A stretch of DNA of 64,000 nt from Orrella dioscoreae. GTDB taxonomy: Bacteria; Pseudomonadota; Gammaproteobacteria; Burkholderiales; Burkholderiaceae_B. Shown piece after piece: positions 1 to 8,469 of this stretch (within the stretch, counting starts at the first letter, position 1; the number at the start of each line of letters is the position of its first letter). The stretch spans positions 1,364,001-1,428,000 of the forward strand of contig NZ_LT907988.1 in the NCBI RefSeq assembly GCF_900089455.2. The letters are read 5' to 3'. Below the pieces are notes generated by a model. That model had not been told where the DNA came from. It made no database searches and worked only from the letters and a program-made list of their open reading frames with translations. The position numbers and the translations under genes are program-made.

Positions 1-322
<322 letters not shown>

Positions 323-341
323 GTTTCCGGAGTCTTTTGCA

Positions 342-806
342 ATGTCCATGATGCTTTCCGTCCTGCTTGCCGTGCAGGTCATTTCCTCGCTGACCATCAT
401 CGTTCTCGTGCTGCTGCAGCAGGGCAAGGGCGCCGACATGGGCTCGTCCTTCGGCAGCGGCTCGGCCGGCAGCCTGTTCGGCGCCAGCGGCGCGGCCAAC
501 TTCCTGTCGCGCTCCACCAAGTGGGCCGCCGTGGTCTTCTTCGCCACCACCGCCGGCCTGGCTTACCTGGGCCACAACACCGGCAGCCGCACCGGCACGG
601 GCGGCGGCGTCATGCAGGACTACCAGGACCGTTCGGTTCCCACGCTGCCTGGCCAGACCGCGCCGGCCTCGCCGGAAGGCGCCAGCTCGGTGCCGCAAGC
701 GCCTGCCGCCCCGCAGGCGCCCGCCCCGGGCGTGCCCGCCGCGCCCCAGCAGCAGCCGGCCCCGGCCGCCGAGGTGCCTGCAGCACCGGCCCAGCCCGCC
801 CAGTGA
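342..806 (+). CDS. secG: SecG subunit of the protein-export translocase
   Basis: SecG is the small inner-membrane partner of SecYE that assists SecA-driven protein export. The 154-residue product has two membrane segments, at about residues 4-22 and 54-73, joined by the typical loop with GKGADMGSSFGSG and a region rich in Gly and Ser. After the second segment comes a long Ala/Pro/Gln-rich tail of about 75 residues; such low-complexity tails are common in Burkholderiales SecG and are not conserved in sequence. The ATG at 342 was chosen because it begins directly at the hydrophobic segment; the frame runs open further upstream only because it overlaps tpiA. A hairpin with a T run follows the stop. 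Confidence 0.95.
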   Translation: MSMMLSVLLAVQVISSLTIIVLVLLQQGKGADMGSSFGSGSAGSLFGASGAANFLSRSTKWAAVVFFATTAGLAYLGHNTGSRTGTGGGVMQDYQDRSVPTLPGQTAPASPEGASSVPQAPAAPQAPAPGVPAAPQQQPAPAAEVPAAPAQPAQ

Positions 807-814
807 TAGGTGAT

Positions 815-846
815 GCCAGGCATTCGTGATAGAATGCTTGGCTTTT
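815..846 (+). terminator. Rho-independent terminator after secG
   Basis: An 11-bp stem (815-825 with 832-842, one G-T pair) with a 6-base loop is followed by TTTT. It begins 9 bases after the secG stop and separates tpiA-secG from the tRNA gene. Confidence 0.75.
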
Positions 847-900
847 CTGCCTAGGCCGAACTCCTCAAACGGCCCATGCAAGGCGGAAAGAGTGACTGAA

Positions 901-922
901 CCCAAGCGCAAACGTGCTTGGG
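901..922. other. Hairpin just upstream of tRNA-Leu
   Basis: CCCAAGCGC and GTGCTTGGG form a 9-bp stem (one G-T pair) around an AAAC loop, 23 bases before the mature tRNA. No T run follows, so it is unlikely to terminate; it could be a processing signal in the tRNA precursor. Function is unknown. Confidence 0.4.
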
Positions 923-945
923 ATGGCAGTCAGGCAGTACCCCAA

Positions 946-1030
946 GCCGACGTGGTGAAATTGGTAGACACGCTATCTTGAGGGGGTAGTGGCGAAAGCT
1001 GTGCGAGTTCGAGTCTCGCCGTCGGCACCA
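946..1030 (+). tRNA. tRNA-Leu (anticodon GAG)
   Basis: This is a class II tRNA of 85 bases with encoded CCA. The acceptor arms GCCGACG and CGTCGGC pair fully, the D arm has GTG/CAC, the anticodon stem is CTATC/GGTAG with loop TTGAGGG giving anticodon GAG at 980-982, there is a long variable arm, and the T arm contains GTTCGAGTC. It decodes CUC/CUU leucine codons. The position directly after secG is typical of the Bordetella/Achromobacter group; the nuo operon that commonly follows in that group is not seen here. Confidence 0.97.
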
Positions 1031-1051
1031 GACAAGCAAGTCCGCAAGCAA

Positions 1052-1088
1052 AAAAAGCCCATGTTCTCGAACGAGACATGGGCTTTTT
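1052..1088 (+). terminator. Terminator after tRNA-Leu
   Basis: AAAAAGCCCATGT (1052 on) pairs with ACATGGGCTTTTT ending at 1088, the stem being extended by CTCG/CGAG with one bulged T. Poly-A and poly-T flanks make it able to work from either side. Confidence 0.85.
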
Positions 1089-1210
1089 GCTTTGCATGCC
1101 AATCATGCATCCGTGGTCAGGACCGTGAAGTCGAACAAGGCCTGCGGAGATGCCTGCAGGACCCGCTCGGCGACGGTGGCCTCGGGCTGCCGGAAGGTCT
1201 CGCGCCAGCC

Positions 1211-1894
1211 TCAGCGCGTCAGGTACTTCTCTTCATAGATGTCCCGCGCCCGCCCCATGTGCGCCACCGACAGGGCGTCCAGCGCCGCGCGGTTGCCGGT
1301 GCGCACGGCGTCCACCATGGCCTGGTGCTCGCGGCAAGCCTGTTCCAGCGCGCCGGCGTCGGCGACGCCATAGGCGCGCACGGGAAAGCTCAGCCAGTCG
1401 TGCAGGCGGATGGACTCGGCCAGATAGAGGTTGTCGCACAGGCCGTAGAACTCGCGGTGGAACGCCATGTTGCTGCGGTGGATGGCGATCAGCTCGCCCG
1501 AGGCCGCTGCCCGCGTATGCTCGAGGCAGGCTGCCTCGACCGACGCCAGGCGTTCCGGCGCCACGGGAAACTCGATCATCTCGATGGCCGTGTGATGCAG
1601 CACGCGGCGCATGTGATACAGGTCTTCCAGCTCCTGCTTGTTGAAGCGGCGGATCTGCGCGCCCAGGTGGGGCGGCTTGACCACGACGCCCAGGCGCTGC
1701 AGCTCGGCCAACGCGGCGCGCACCACGTGGCGCTTGGCCGCGTAGTCTTCCATCAGATGGTCTTCGATCAGGCGGGTGCGGGGCAGGATGCGCGCGCGGA
1801 TGATGTCGGTCTCGATCGCCTCCATGACCTTAGCGACCTGCTCGGGAAGCTTGGCTTCGGAGAGGATGAGCGAGGAAAAACTGCTGAGGCTCAT
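1211..1894 (-). CDS. GntR-family regulator with FCD ligand domain
   Basis: This is a cytoplasmic DNA-binding repressor or activator of 227 residues, the usual length of the FadR/FCD branch of GntR. Residues 15-80 form the winged-helix domain (the segment TRLIEDHLMEDYAAKRHVVR contains the recognition helix), and residues about 90-220 form the all-helical FCD domain, whose metal/ligand site is suggested by a conserved Asp/His pattern including FHREFY. It is divergent from the aldehyde dehydrogenase gene across 150 bases, so it most likely controls that catabolic operon in response to a small organic acid substrate. The ligand cannot be deduced from the sequence. The family call is firm; the target is inferred from gene order. 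Confidence 0.9.
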   Translation of the reverse strand: MSLSSFSSLILSEAKLPEQVAKVMEAIETDIIRARILPRTRLIEDHLMEDYAAKRHVVRAALAELQRLGVVVKPPHLGAQIRRFNKQELEDLYHMRRVLHHTAIEMIEFPVAPERLASVEAACLEHTRAAASGELIAIHRSNMAFHREFYGLCDNLYLAESIRLHDWLSFPVRAYGVADAGALEQACREHQAMVDAVRTGNRAALDALSVAHMGRARDIYEEKYLTR

Positions 1895-1923
1895 GATGGG
1901 CGCAATTCGCTGCCGTGCCGCCG

Positions 1924-2037
1924 GCCAGGCGGCCTGGCGAGGAATCTTATTGATAGTTTCATTGCCAAGATTGGCGACAACGTGCTTGTTGTTTTGGCTC
2001 CGCGCAGTCCCTAGACTTTTCTGCGCTGAACAACAAG
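1924..2037. promoter_or_regulatory. Divergent control region with structured 5' leader
   Basis: This 150-base gap between the GntR gene and the aldehyde dehydrogenase gene holds several inverted repeats. GCCAGG-CGG-CCTGGC lies at 1924-1938 and a TTGCCAA/TTGGC dyad at about 1962-1975; either could be the GntR operator. Nearer the dehydrogenase, CTTGTTGTT (1985-1993) is complementary to AACAACAAG (2029-2037), with an inner stem GCGCAG/CTGCGC. The outer stem covers part of the AAGGA ribosome-binding site at 2035-2039. Confidence 0.5.
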
Positions 2038-2044
2038 GACAAGC

Positions 2045-3481
2045 ATGAACGCTTCAAGCACACCAAAGGACATCATCAGTATCGATCCCGCCAACGGCCA
2101 GGAGATCGGACGCGTGGCGATCACCACGCCGGCGGAACTCGACGCCACCGTTGCACGCGCCTGGCAGGCGTTCAAGGAATCGGGCTGGAAAGCGCTGCTG
2201 CCGCATCGCCGCGCGCTGGTGCTCCACGCGATCGCCGATCGTATCATGGCCGAAAAAGAGGCCCTGGCCCAGCTGCAGATGCGCGATAACGGCAAGCCGA
2301 TCGCCGAGTGCCGCGGCATGGTCGAATCCGCCATCGGCACCTTCCGCTATTACGCTGGTGTCTGCGAGACCCTGGAAACCGACGTGACGCCGCCGCGCGG
2401 CGACTACGTGTCGTTCACCGTGCTCGAGCCCTTTGGCGTGGTCGCCGCCATCACGCCCTGGAACTCGCCCATCATGAACGATGCCACCAAGGTGGCGCCG
2501 GCCCTGGCCGCGGGGAACGCGGTCATCCTGAAACCTTCCGAGGATTCACCGCTGCTGGGGCCGGAGCTGGCGCGCATCGCGCGGGAAGCCGGCTTGCCCG
2601 AGAACCTGCTGCAAGTGGTGCAGGGGCGCGGCGCCGACCTGGGCGCGGCGCTGGTGGCCCATCCGGGCGTGCGGATGATCTCCTTCACCGGGGGCACGGT
2701 CGCGGGCGCGCACATCGGCAAGGTGGCCGGCGAACGCCTGGTGCCCGTGGCGCTGGAGCTGGGCGGCAAGTCGCCGCACGTGGTGTTCGCCGATGCCGAC
2801 CGCGAGCATGCGGTGGCGGCGGTGGTGGCCGGCATCTTCGGATCGTCGGGGCAGTCCTGCGTGGCCGGTTCGCGGCTCTTCATCGAGGAAGCCATCTACG
2901 ACGAGGTGCTGGCAGTCGTGGTGGCGCGCGCCAAGACGCTGAAGGTGGCCTTGCCGGATGCCGCGGGCGTGGAAGTCGGGCCGCTGGCCTCCTTCCATCA
3001 TCGTGACCGTGTCGCGGCGTTCGTCGACCGCGCGCGCGCCGAAGGCGGCCGCATCCTGTGCGGCGGCGAGGCGCCCGCGGGCGGCGACTACGACAAGGGC
3101 GCGTTCTACCTGCCCACCATCATCGATGGCCTGGGACCCGACGCCGCCAGTTGCCAGGAAGAGGCTTTCGGGCCCGTGCTGGTGGCGCTGCCCTTCAAGG
3201 ATGAGGCGGACCTGATCGCACAGGCCAATGGCACCGCTTTCGGGCTGGCCTGCGGCATCTGGACCGAGAGCTTCAAGAAGGCCTGGCGCATCGGCCGTGC
3301 CCTGGAGGCGGGCTCGGTGTGGATCAACACCTATAAGCAGTCGGTGACCAGCACGCCTTTCGGCGGCTTCAAGAACAGCGGCATCGGCCGCGAGAAGGGC
3401 ATCGACGGCATGAAGCTGTATGCGCAGGTCAAGAGCATGTATTTCGGCCTGCACGCCAACCCGCTGTCCGTCGCGAAATAA
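2045..3481 (+). CDS. NAD(P)-dependent aldehyde dehydrogenase
   Basis: This 478-residue enzyme has the standard length of the ALDH superfamily and oxidises an aldehyde to the carboxylate. Visible landmarks are the PWNSP segment of the cofactor domain, FTGG at about residue 215, the general base Glu238 in ELGGKSP and the nucleophile Cys272 in GQSCVAG. PFGGFKNSGIGREKG near the C-terminus is also characteristic. An AAGGA box precedes the ATG. It is the first gene of a pair with a beta-hydroxyacid dehydrogenase and is divergent from a GntR regulator, which suggests a small inducible catabolic operon turning an alcohol or hydroxy acid into a carboxylate. The exact substrate cannot be told; betaine-, succinate semialdehyde- and lactaldehyde-type enzymes all share these motifs. 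Confidence 0.93.
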   Translation: MNASSTPKDIISIDPANGQEIGRVAITTPAELDATVARAWQAFKESGWKALLPHRRALVLHAIADRIMAEKEALAQLQMRDNGKPIAECRGMVESAIGTFRYYAGVCETLETDVTPPRGDYVSFTVLEPFGVVAAITPWNSPIMNDATKVAPALAAGNAVILKPSEDSPLLGPELARIAREAGLPENLLQVVQGRGADLGAALVAHPGVRMISFTGGTVAGAHIGKVAGERLVPVALELGGKSPHVVFADADREHAVAAVVAGIFGSSGQSCVAGSRLFIEEAIYDEVLAVVVARAKTLKVALPDAAGVEVGPLASFHHRDRVAAFVDRARAEGGRILCGGEAPAGGDYDKGAFYLPTIIDGLGPDAASCQEEAFGPVLVALPFKDEADLIAQANGTAFGLACGIWTESFKKAWRIGRALEAGSVWINTYKQSVTSTPFGGFKNSGIGREKGIDGMKLYAQVKSMYFGLHANPLSVAK

Positions 3482-3519
3482 GCTGCGCGCCCCGTCTTTA
3501 TCTGTAGGAGTCTTACGAC

Positions 3520-4413
3520 ATGAACATTTCGACTGTCGCAGTCTATGGCCTGGGCAACATGGGCTATCTGGTGGCCGAGCGCATTGCCAGCCAGTTCACG
3601 ACCAAGGTGGCTGACCTGGATGCGGCGCAGGTGCGCCGCGCGCAGGAGCGTTTCAAGGCCGTGCCCATCGTGGGACCGGATGACCTGGGCGATGTGGATG
3701 TGGTGGTGCTGTCGCTGCCCAGCCCCGCGATCTCGTTGACGGTGCTGGACCAGATTGCCGCCAGGCTGCCCAAGCATGCCGTGGTGCTGGAAACCAGCAC
3801 TGTCAATCCCAAGGACATCCATGCCAGCCGCAAGCTGCTGGAGAAGTTCGGCTTGCGCCTGGTCGATGCATCGGTGATGGCCGGTGTGAGCCAGATGAAG
3901 GCCGGCACCGCGATGTTGCTGATGGGCGGCGACGCGCAGGCGGTTGCCGATGCCCGGCCCGTGCTCGATGCCATTGCGCCCAAGCAGATCTATTTCGGTG
4001 ACAGCGGCGCCGGGGCGGCCGCCAAGGTGATCAACAACGCCGTTGCCCACGCGGTGATGGTGGTGGTGGCCGAGGCCGGCTCGCTGGCGACGGCATCGGG
4101 CGTCAGCATCGAGAAGCTGGTGGGGCTGCTGTCGGATCCGCAGATGGGTCTGCATCGTCCGCTGACGCATCGCTACGCCGAGCGCATCGTGCAGGGCAAC
4201 TACGAAGGCGGCATGCCGCTGGATGCGGCGCGCAAGGACTCGGTGCTGGCGCTGGAGCTGGCCCAGACGTTGGGCGTGCCGCTCTTCGCGATCCAGGGCT
4301 CGCACACCATCTATGACATCGCCGTCGCGGCGGGCCACGGCCGTGACGACTATGCCGCGATCGCCAAGGTATGGGCGGACTGGGGCAAGCCCGCGGTGCC
4401 GGCGCAAGCTTGA
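3520..4413 (+). CDS. 3-hydroxyisobutyrate/6-phosphogluconate-type dehydrogenase
   Basis: This is a 297-residue NAD(P)-dependent oxidoreductase of the beta-hydroxyacid dehydrogenase family. The N-terminal Rossmann fold starts with GLGNMGYLVAERI at residue 10. The substrate signature near residue 120 reads DASVMAGVSQMKAGTA, a variant of the usual DAPVSGG motif. The catalytic lysine is Lys169 in AAKVINN. A helical C-terminal domain completes the protein. It lies 38 bases after the aldehyde dehydrogenase gene with an AGGAG box at about 3507, so it is in the same operon. The pair would oxidise a hydroxy acid and then a semialdehyde; the substrate is not evident. The altered signature suggests a substrate other than 3-hydroxyisobutyrate. 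Confidence 0.88.
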   Translation: MNISTVAVYGLGNMGYLVAERIASQFTTKVADLDAAQVRRAQERFKAVPIVGPDDLGDVDVVVLSLPSPAISLTVLDQIAARLPKHAVVLETSTVNPKDIHASRKLLEKFGLRLVDASVMAGVSQMKAGTAMLLMGGDAQAVADARPVLDAIAPKQIYFGDSGAGAAAKVINNAVAHAVMVVVAEAGSLATASGVSIEKLVGLLSDPQMGLHRPLTHRYAERIVQGNYEGGMPLDAARKDSVLALELAQTLGVPLFAIQGSHTIYDIAVAAGHGRDDYAAIAKVWADWGKPAVPAQA

Positions 4414-4430
4414 TCCGCGCGCCAAGCGAA

Positions 4431-4457
4431 TAGGCCCCGCGAATGCGGGGCCTATTT
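4431..4457 (+). terminator. Terminator after the dehydrogenase operon
   Basis: A perfect 10-bp stem, TAGGCCCCGC (4431-4440) with GCGGGGCCTA (4445-4454), GAAT loop, is followed by TTTCATT. Confidence 0.8.
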
Positions 4458-4476
4458 CATTGCTGGAGGGAAAGGC

Positions 4477-4500
4477 CGCGAGGCGCTTTCGCGCCTCGCG
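4477..4500 (-). terminator. Hairpin after the Bug receptor gene
   Basis: CGCGAGGCGC and GCGCCTCGCG form a perfect 10-bp stem with a 4-base loop directly beyond the stop codon of the minus-strand Bug gene. The T tract on that strand is weak (CCTTTCCC), so it may act as a terminator or as an mRNA 3' end stabiliser. Confidence 0.6.
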
Positions 4501-4503
4501 TCA

Positions 4504-5478
4504 TCAGTCCAGCCACTTCTGCTTGGCCCACATGGCGCGGAACTGCTTGTCCGCTTCATTCAGGCGTGCCTGCCACTTGTCGCCCGGCAGGTAATCCATT
4601 TCCGTGAACTGCTGCAGCATCTTCTTCTGGAACTCGGGATTGGCGGCGATGGTCTCCAGGGCCTTGGCCAGCTTTTGCTCCACCTCCGCCGGCAGGCCCT
4701 TGGGGCCGATGACGCCGCGCTCGGAAGCGAACACCAGGTCCACGCCCTGTTCCTTGAAGGTGGGGACATCCGGCGCCAGCGGCGAGCGCTTCTCGCTGGC
4801 CTGGCCCAGGATGCGCAGTTGCGAACCACTGTAAGGCATGGCTTCGCCGAGGTTCATGCCGCCCACGTCGGCGTGGCCGCCCAGGACGGCATTGCGCAGC
4901 GGGCCCGCGCCGTTGAAGGGCACGTGGTTCAGGTCGGTGCCGGTGGCGGCTTCGAACATGACGAGCGCCAGGTGGTCGTCGGTGCCGACGCCAGTCGAGC
5001 CGTAGCTGATCATGCCAGGCTTGGCGCGGGCGGCATCGATCAGTTCCTTGAGCGACGTGTAGGGCGAGTCGGCCTTGACGCTGAAGGCGCTGGGATCGCG
5101 CACCAGCGTGGCCAGGTAGGTGAAGTCCTTGCCCGAGAAGCCGGCAGGGCGCTCGATCGGCAGGGTGAGCAGGCCGGGCATGTTGGTCATGCCCAGGGTG
5201 TAGCCATCGGGCTTGGCGCGGGCCACCATGGACATTGCCAGCGCGCCCGATGCGCCCGGCTTGTTGACCACCACGACCGAGCCGCCCAGTTCCTTTTCCA
5301 GGAAGACCGACAGGGTGCGCGCCGTGATGTCGGTGCCGCCGCCGGCGGCGAAGCCGACGATCAATTCGATGGGACGTTCGGGCCATTGGGCGGCAGCGGC
5401 CGGCGTGGCGGCCAGCGCCGTGGCCAGCACCATCGAGCTCGCGCCGAAACCGGCGAGCCAAGTCTTCATGGCAAACAT
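4504..5478 (-). CDS. Bug-type periplasmic solute receptor (TctC family)
   Basis: This is a 324-residue exported substrate-binding protein of the tripartite tricarboxylate transporter receptor family, hugely expanded in Bordetella and relatives. The signal peptide (about 25 residues after MKTWLAGFGASS, cut after TPAAAA) is followed by WPERPIELIVGFAAGGGTDITAR, whose GFAAGGGTD loop grips carboxylates, and later by SYGSTGVGTDDHLALVMFE and HVPFNGAGPLRNAVLGG. The start at 5478 (MFAMKTW) was preferred over upstream codons because an AGGAG box stands before it and the signal peptide begins there; 5469 is also possible. No TctA/TctB genes adjoin it, as is usual for orphan Bug proteins. It may deliver the substrate of the neighbouring dehydrogenase operon. 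Confidence 0.9.
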   Translation of the reverse strand: MFAMKTWLAGFGASSMVLATALAATPAAAAQWPERPIELIVGFAAGGGTDITARTLSVFLEKELGGSVVVVNKPGASGALAMSMVARAKPDGYTLGMTNMPGLLTLPIERPAGFSGKDFTYLATLVRDPSAFSVKADSPYTSLKELIDAARAKPGMISYGSTGVGTDDHLALVMFEAATGTDLNHVPFNGAGPLRNAVLGGHADVGGMNLGEAMPYSGSQLRILGQASEKRSPLAPDVPTFKEQGVDLVFASERGVIGPKGLPAEVEQKLAKALETIAANPEFQKKMLQQFTEMDYLPGDKWQARLNEADKQFRAMWAKQKWLD

Positions 5479-5660
5479 GGGCAAATGTCTCCTGGCCGTG
5501 ATGCGGCCGTACTTTGTTTGTTTTCTCATGGCGGCGCGGGCGCGCCGCCCCACTCAGGCGGGTGCCGTGACCGTGTCCGGTCTACAGTCCCTTGGCGGCA
5601 TAGTGCCTGCCCGTATTCATAGCCACAAATTGATATTTGTCTGGGATTTTTAGTTTTTGG

Positions 5661-6608
5661 CTATTTATTGCGTGCCGCTGCGCGCTGCGCGAGCGGCGGC
5701 AACGCCTGTTCGATCTCCACGGCGGCCTGGCGCAGCGTATCGACCAATGCTTGCGCGGCGGGAGACAGCAGGCGGTCCTGCCGATGCAGGACGCCGATGG
5801 TGCGCCGCGCGCTTTCGTCCTCGATGGGCCGGCTGCGCAGGGAGCCGAGTCCCAGCGACGGCAGTGCCAGGCGCGGCAAGACCGCCACGCCCAGTCCCTG
5901 GCTGACCAGGCGGACGGCCGTCGTCATGTGCGTGACGTCATAGCGCAAACCCGTGGCCGCCTTGTCGCTGATGACGGCGCGGTCGAACTGGTGCCGTGCG
6001 CTGGACCCTTGCGCCAGCAGCACCAGATCGAGAGGCGTGAGGTCTTCCCAATGCAGGCTGGGCAGTTGTCCCACCGGATGGCGCGAAGGGTAGACAGCAA
6101 AGAAGGCGTCCGCGACCAGGGGGCTGAACTTCAAGTCCGGGGCGTCGCTGAGCAGGGTGGCCAGGGCGAACTCGATCTGGTTGGTGCGCAGCATGGCGAT
6201 CAGCTCGTCGTTGTGGGCTTCGACCACGCGGATCTGCAATTTCGGGTGCTGCTGGCGCAAGGCGCCCAGGGCGGGCGGCACCAGGGTGAGCGAGGTGGAT
6301 GGCAGGGCGCCGATGACGACGGCGCCTCGCCGCACGGACGCCAGGTCCTGCATGCTGCGGTAGGCTTCCTCGAGATCGGCCATGGGGCGCTCGATGCGAT
6401 CGCGGAATTCCACGCCGGCCGCGGTCAGCGAAATCTGTCGCGTCGTGCGCTCGAACAGCTTGACCTCGAGCACGGATTCCAGGTCCGCGATCAAGGCGGT
6501 GAAGGACGGCTGGGTCACGCCCAGCAGCGACGCGGCGTGCGTGAACGACTTGGTCTGCACGGCCAGCAGGAACGCCTTGAGCGGCCGGTATTTGATGTTC
6601 AGTGCCAT
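5661..6608 (-). CDS. LysR-family transcriptional regulator
   Basis: This is a cytoplasmic regulator of 315 residues, typical for LysR. Residues 8-65 form the N-terminal winged helix, with FTHAASLLGVTQPSFTALIA carrying the recognition helix and LFERTTRQISLTAAG the wing. The effector domain (about 95-300) follows. The gene lies upstream of, and in the same direction as, the Bug receptor gene, separated by about 180 bases, so it could control that gene, though LysR targets are more often divergent. The effector is unknown. Confidence 0.92.
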   Translation of the reverse strand: MALNIKYRPLKAFLLAVQTKSFTHAASLLGVTQPSFTALIADLESVLEVKLFERTTRQISLTAAGVEFRDRIERPMADLEEAYRSMQDLASVRRGAVVIGALPSTSLTLVPPALGALRQQHPKLQIRVVEAHNDELIAMLRTNQIEFALATLLSDAPDLKFSPLVADAFFAVYPSRHPVGQLPSLHWEDLTPLDLVLLAQGSSARHQFDRAVISDKAATGLRYDVTHMTTAVRLVSQGLGVAVLPRLALPSLGLGSLRSRPIEDESARRTIGVLHRQDRLLSPAAQALVDTLRQAAVEIEQALPPLAQRAAARNK

Positions 6609-6703
6609 GGTCTGGCCCAGGGTCCGGCCATGGGCGCGGAGGGTCTGTCAGCGGCTGGGGGGCTTGGGAAAGGGTGATCCCATTCTATCAATCCGCCGAC
6701 GGC

Positions 6704-7531
6704 TCACGCTTTTGCCTCCAGCGCATGGACCGCATAGAACGGCACGCCGGCCAGTGTGCGGAAGGCAGGTTCCAGCAAGCGGTAGAACAGGTTGTATCCC
6801 GCCATGACGCCATCGCTGTTGCGCAGTCGCAGGCGCGGATGCGGGCGCGTCAGGTCTGCCAGCTTCCTCGGTCCCCATTGGAACTCGGCGTGTGTCTTGC
6901 GCACCGACGTGTGGTGCTTCGCGCGGCCCATCGCCAGCCAGCACATGGCGTCGAAGCACAGCGCCGATCCCGCTGGCGCGCGTTTTCCGAAGGTCGCCAG
7001 GATGGCATGCACGGTGGAGGGCGTGAGATACATGAAGACGCCTTCGCTGAAAAGAAAGACCGGCGGCTCGTCCCGGGTGGCGGGCAGTCCCAGCGCATCC
7101 CACCATCGCGGGTCGCTCAGGTCCAGCTCGGTCTGCACATGGCGTGGCGATTGGGCTGGCAGGAGTTGCCGGCGCAATGCCATGACTTCCGGCAGGTCGG
7201 CGTCGGTCATGCGCAGTTGGCCGTTGTCCAGCCATTGCAGGTAATGGCTCAGGCCGCAACCCAGATTGGCCACGTGCGCCGACGGGTGGCGGGCCAGAAA
7301 GGCGAGGGCATGATCCCGGAAACACAGGGTGCGCGCCAGCACGCCATAGGTGCTTTGCCTGTCTTGCAACCATTGCTGGCCATCGTCTCCCATTGCCTGC
7401 AGCAGGCGGGAAGCGTGGGTGTCGCCGACTTCCAGCTGGGGAAACAGCGTGCCGCCCAGGGCACGCGCGGCGAGTGGAATGCGCAGGGTGGAAGGGACGG
7501 CGGACAGCGGGGGAGAAGAGGCGGGTGGCAT
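6704..7531 (-). CDS. SAM-dependent methyltransferase, LCM/Ppm1 type
   Basis: This is a class I methyltransferase of the leucine carboxyl methyltransferase-like family (275 residues from the chosen start), common in actinobacteria and Burkholderiales as putative O-methyltransferases. The family marker RIPLAARALGG lies near the N-terminus, the SAM loop is VANLGCGLSHYL at about residue 87, DADLP holds the ribose-binding acid, and FLFSEGVFMYLT is the post-motif region. The start was placed at 7531 because the conserved region begins soon after; the frame stays open to about 8470, overlapping the nitroreductase, so the exact start is uncertain (7561 or 7588 are alternatives). Substrate unknown. 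Confidence 0.82.
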   Translation of the reverse strand: MPPASSPPLSAVPSTLRIPLAARALGGTLFPQLEVGDTHASRLLQAMGDDGQQWLQDRQSTYGVLARTLCFRDHALAFLARHPSAHVANLGCGLSHYLQWLDNGQLRMTDADLPEVMALRRQLLPAQSPRHVQTELDLSDPRWWDALGLPATRDEPPVFLFSEGVFMYLTPSTVHAILATFGKRAPAGSALCFDAMCWLAMGRAKHHTSVRKTHAEFQWGPRKLADLTRPHPRLRLRNSDGVMAGYNLFYRLLEPAFRTLAGVPFYAVHALEAKA

Positions 7532-7795
7532 GGGCGCAGCGGGGGATATCGACCAGTACATTAAAGCAGAAATGAATATCATCCTCATTTGGGGGATGCC
7601 GAAATCATTAGGCCATAGGCGGCAACGTCCTGTTTTACGGCTATATGGACATGCATTGGCGTTTTTAATGGGACAATCTGTTCCGGCTGACCCCCCCTTT
7701 TTTGATCTCCGATCCATGGCGGTGTCAGGGGCTGCTGGGTAGAATTTTTCCCACGACATCTCCCACCCACATTCCTCTGTAAGGCATATGACGCC

Positions 7796-8395
7796 ATGAG
7801 CAACGCATACCTCGACGCCCTGAAGCAGCGCCGCACCCAATACGCGCTGGGCCGCAATGTCACGCAATCCAAGGATGCGCTGGTTGCGCTGATCCAGGAC
7901 GCCATCAAGCACAGCCCCTCGTCGTTCAATTCGCAAAGCTCGCGCGCGCTGGTGCTGTTCGGCGCCGAAAGCGACAAGCTGTGGTCGCTGGCGACCGATG
8001 AGGTCCGCAAGGTCGCGCCGGCAGAGGGATTCGAGAAGACCGAAGCCAAGCTGAAGAGCTTTGCCGCTGGCGTGGGCACCGTGCTGTTCTTCGAAGACCA
8101 GGACGTCGTGAAGAAGCTGCAGGAGCAATTCGCGCTGTACGCCGACAACTTCCCGGTCTGGTCGGAACAGGCAGGCGGCATGGCCCAGCTGTCGGTGTGG
8201 TCGACGTTGGCCGTCGCTGGCGTGGGCGCCAGCCTGCAGCATTACAACCCCCTGATCGACAACGCCGTGGCGCGCGAGTGGAACATCCCCGCGTCGTGGA
8301 AGCTGCGCGCCCAGATGCCCTTCGGCTCGAACGAAGCGCCGTTTGGCGACAAGGCTTTCATGGACGACGCCGAGCGTTTCCGCGTGGCCGGCTGA
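7796..8395 (+). CDS. Nitroreductase-family flavoprotein (Frm2/YdgI-like)
   Basis: This 199-residue protein is probably an FMN-binding cytoplasmic oxidoreductase. RRTQYALGRNV near the N-terminus is the FMN phosphate contact of the short Frm2-like subgroup (compare RRSxYxL). SSFNSQSSRALVLFG continues the flavin pocket, and the segment WSTLAVAGVGASLQHYNP carries the second flavin contact. Such enzymes are linked to nitro compound, quinone or fatty-acid signalling chemistry; the physiological substrate here is unknown. It is a single-gene unit: the methyltransferase is divergent and a strong terminator follows 18 bases after the stop. A weak AAGG box stands 11 bases before the ATG. Confidence 0.88.
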   Translation: MSNAYLDALKQRRTQYALGRNVTQSKDALVALIQDAIKHSPSSFNSQSSRALVLFGAESDKLWSLATDEVRKVAPAEGFEKTEAKLKSFAAGVGTVLFFEDQDVVKKLQEQFALYADNFPVWSEQAGGMAQLSVWSTLAVAGVGASLQHYNPLIDNAVAREWNIPASWKLRAQMPFGSNEAPFGDKAFMDDAERFRVAG

Positions 8396-8413
8396 TCGGC
8401 TGGCAGCACCATG

Positions 8414-8449
8414 AAAAAACGCCTGGCACGAAAGTGCCAGGCGTTTTTT
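8414..8449. terminator. Strong bidirectional terminator
   Basis: AAAAAACGCCTGGCAC (8414-8429), GAAA loop, and GTGCCAGGCGTTTTTT (8434-8449) form a perfect 16-bp stem. It serves the converging nitroreductase and dihydroxyacetone kinase genes. Confidence 0.93.
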
Positions 8450-8469
8450 CATGCAAGCGCCAAAGGGAT

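Noticed and set aside
2546-3454. Long minus-strand frame (302 codons) opposite the aldehyde dehydrogenase
   Set aside because: It is the shadow of a well-conserved gene; its translation is rich in His/Arg/Gln/Ala with no motif.
8444-8453. TTTTTTCATG as an att-like site (Tn4371 elements are reported to use TTTTTCAT)
   Set aside because: It is the tail of a perfect 16-bp terminator, 27 kb from the integrase.
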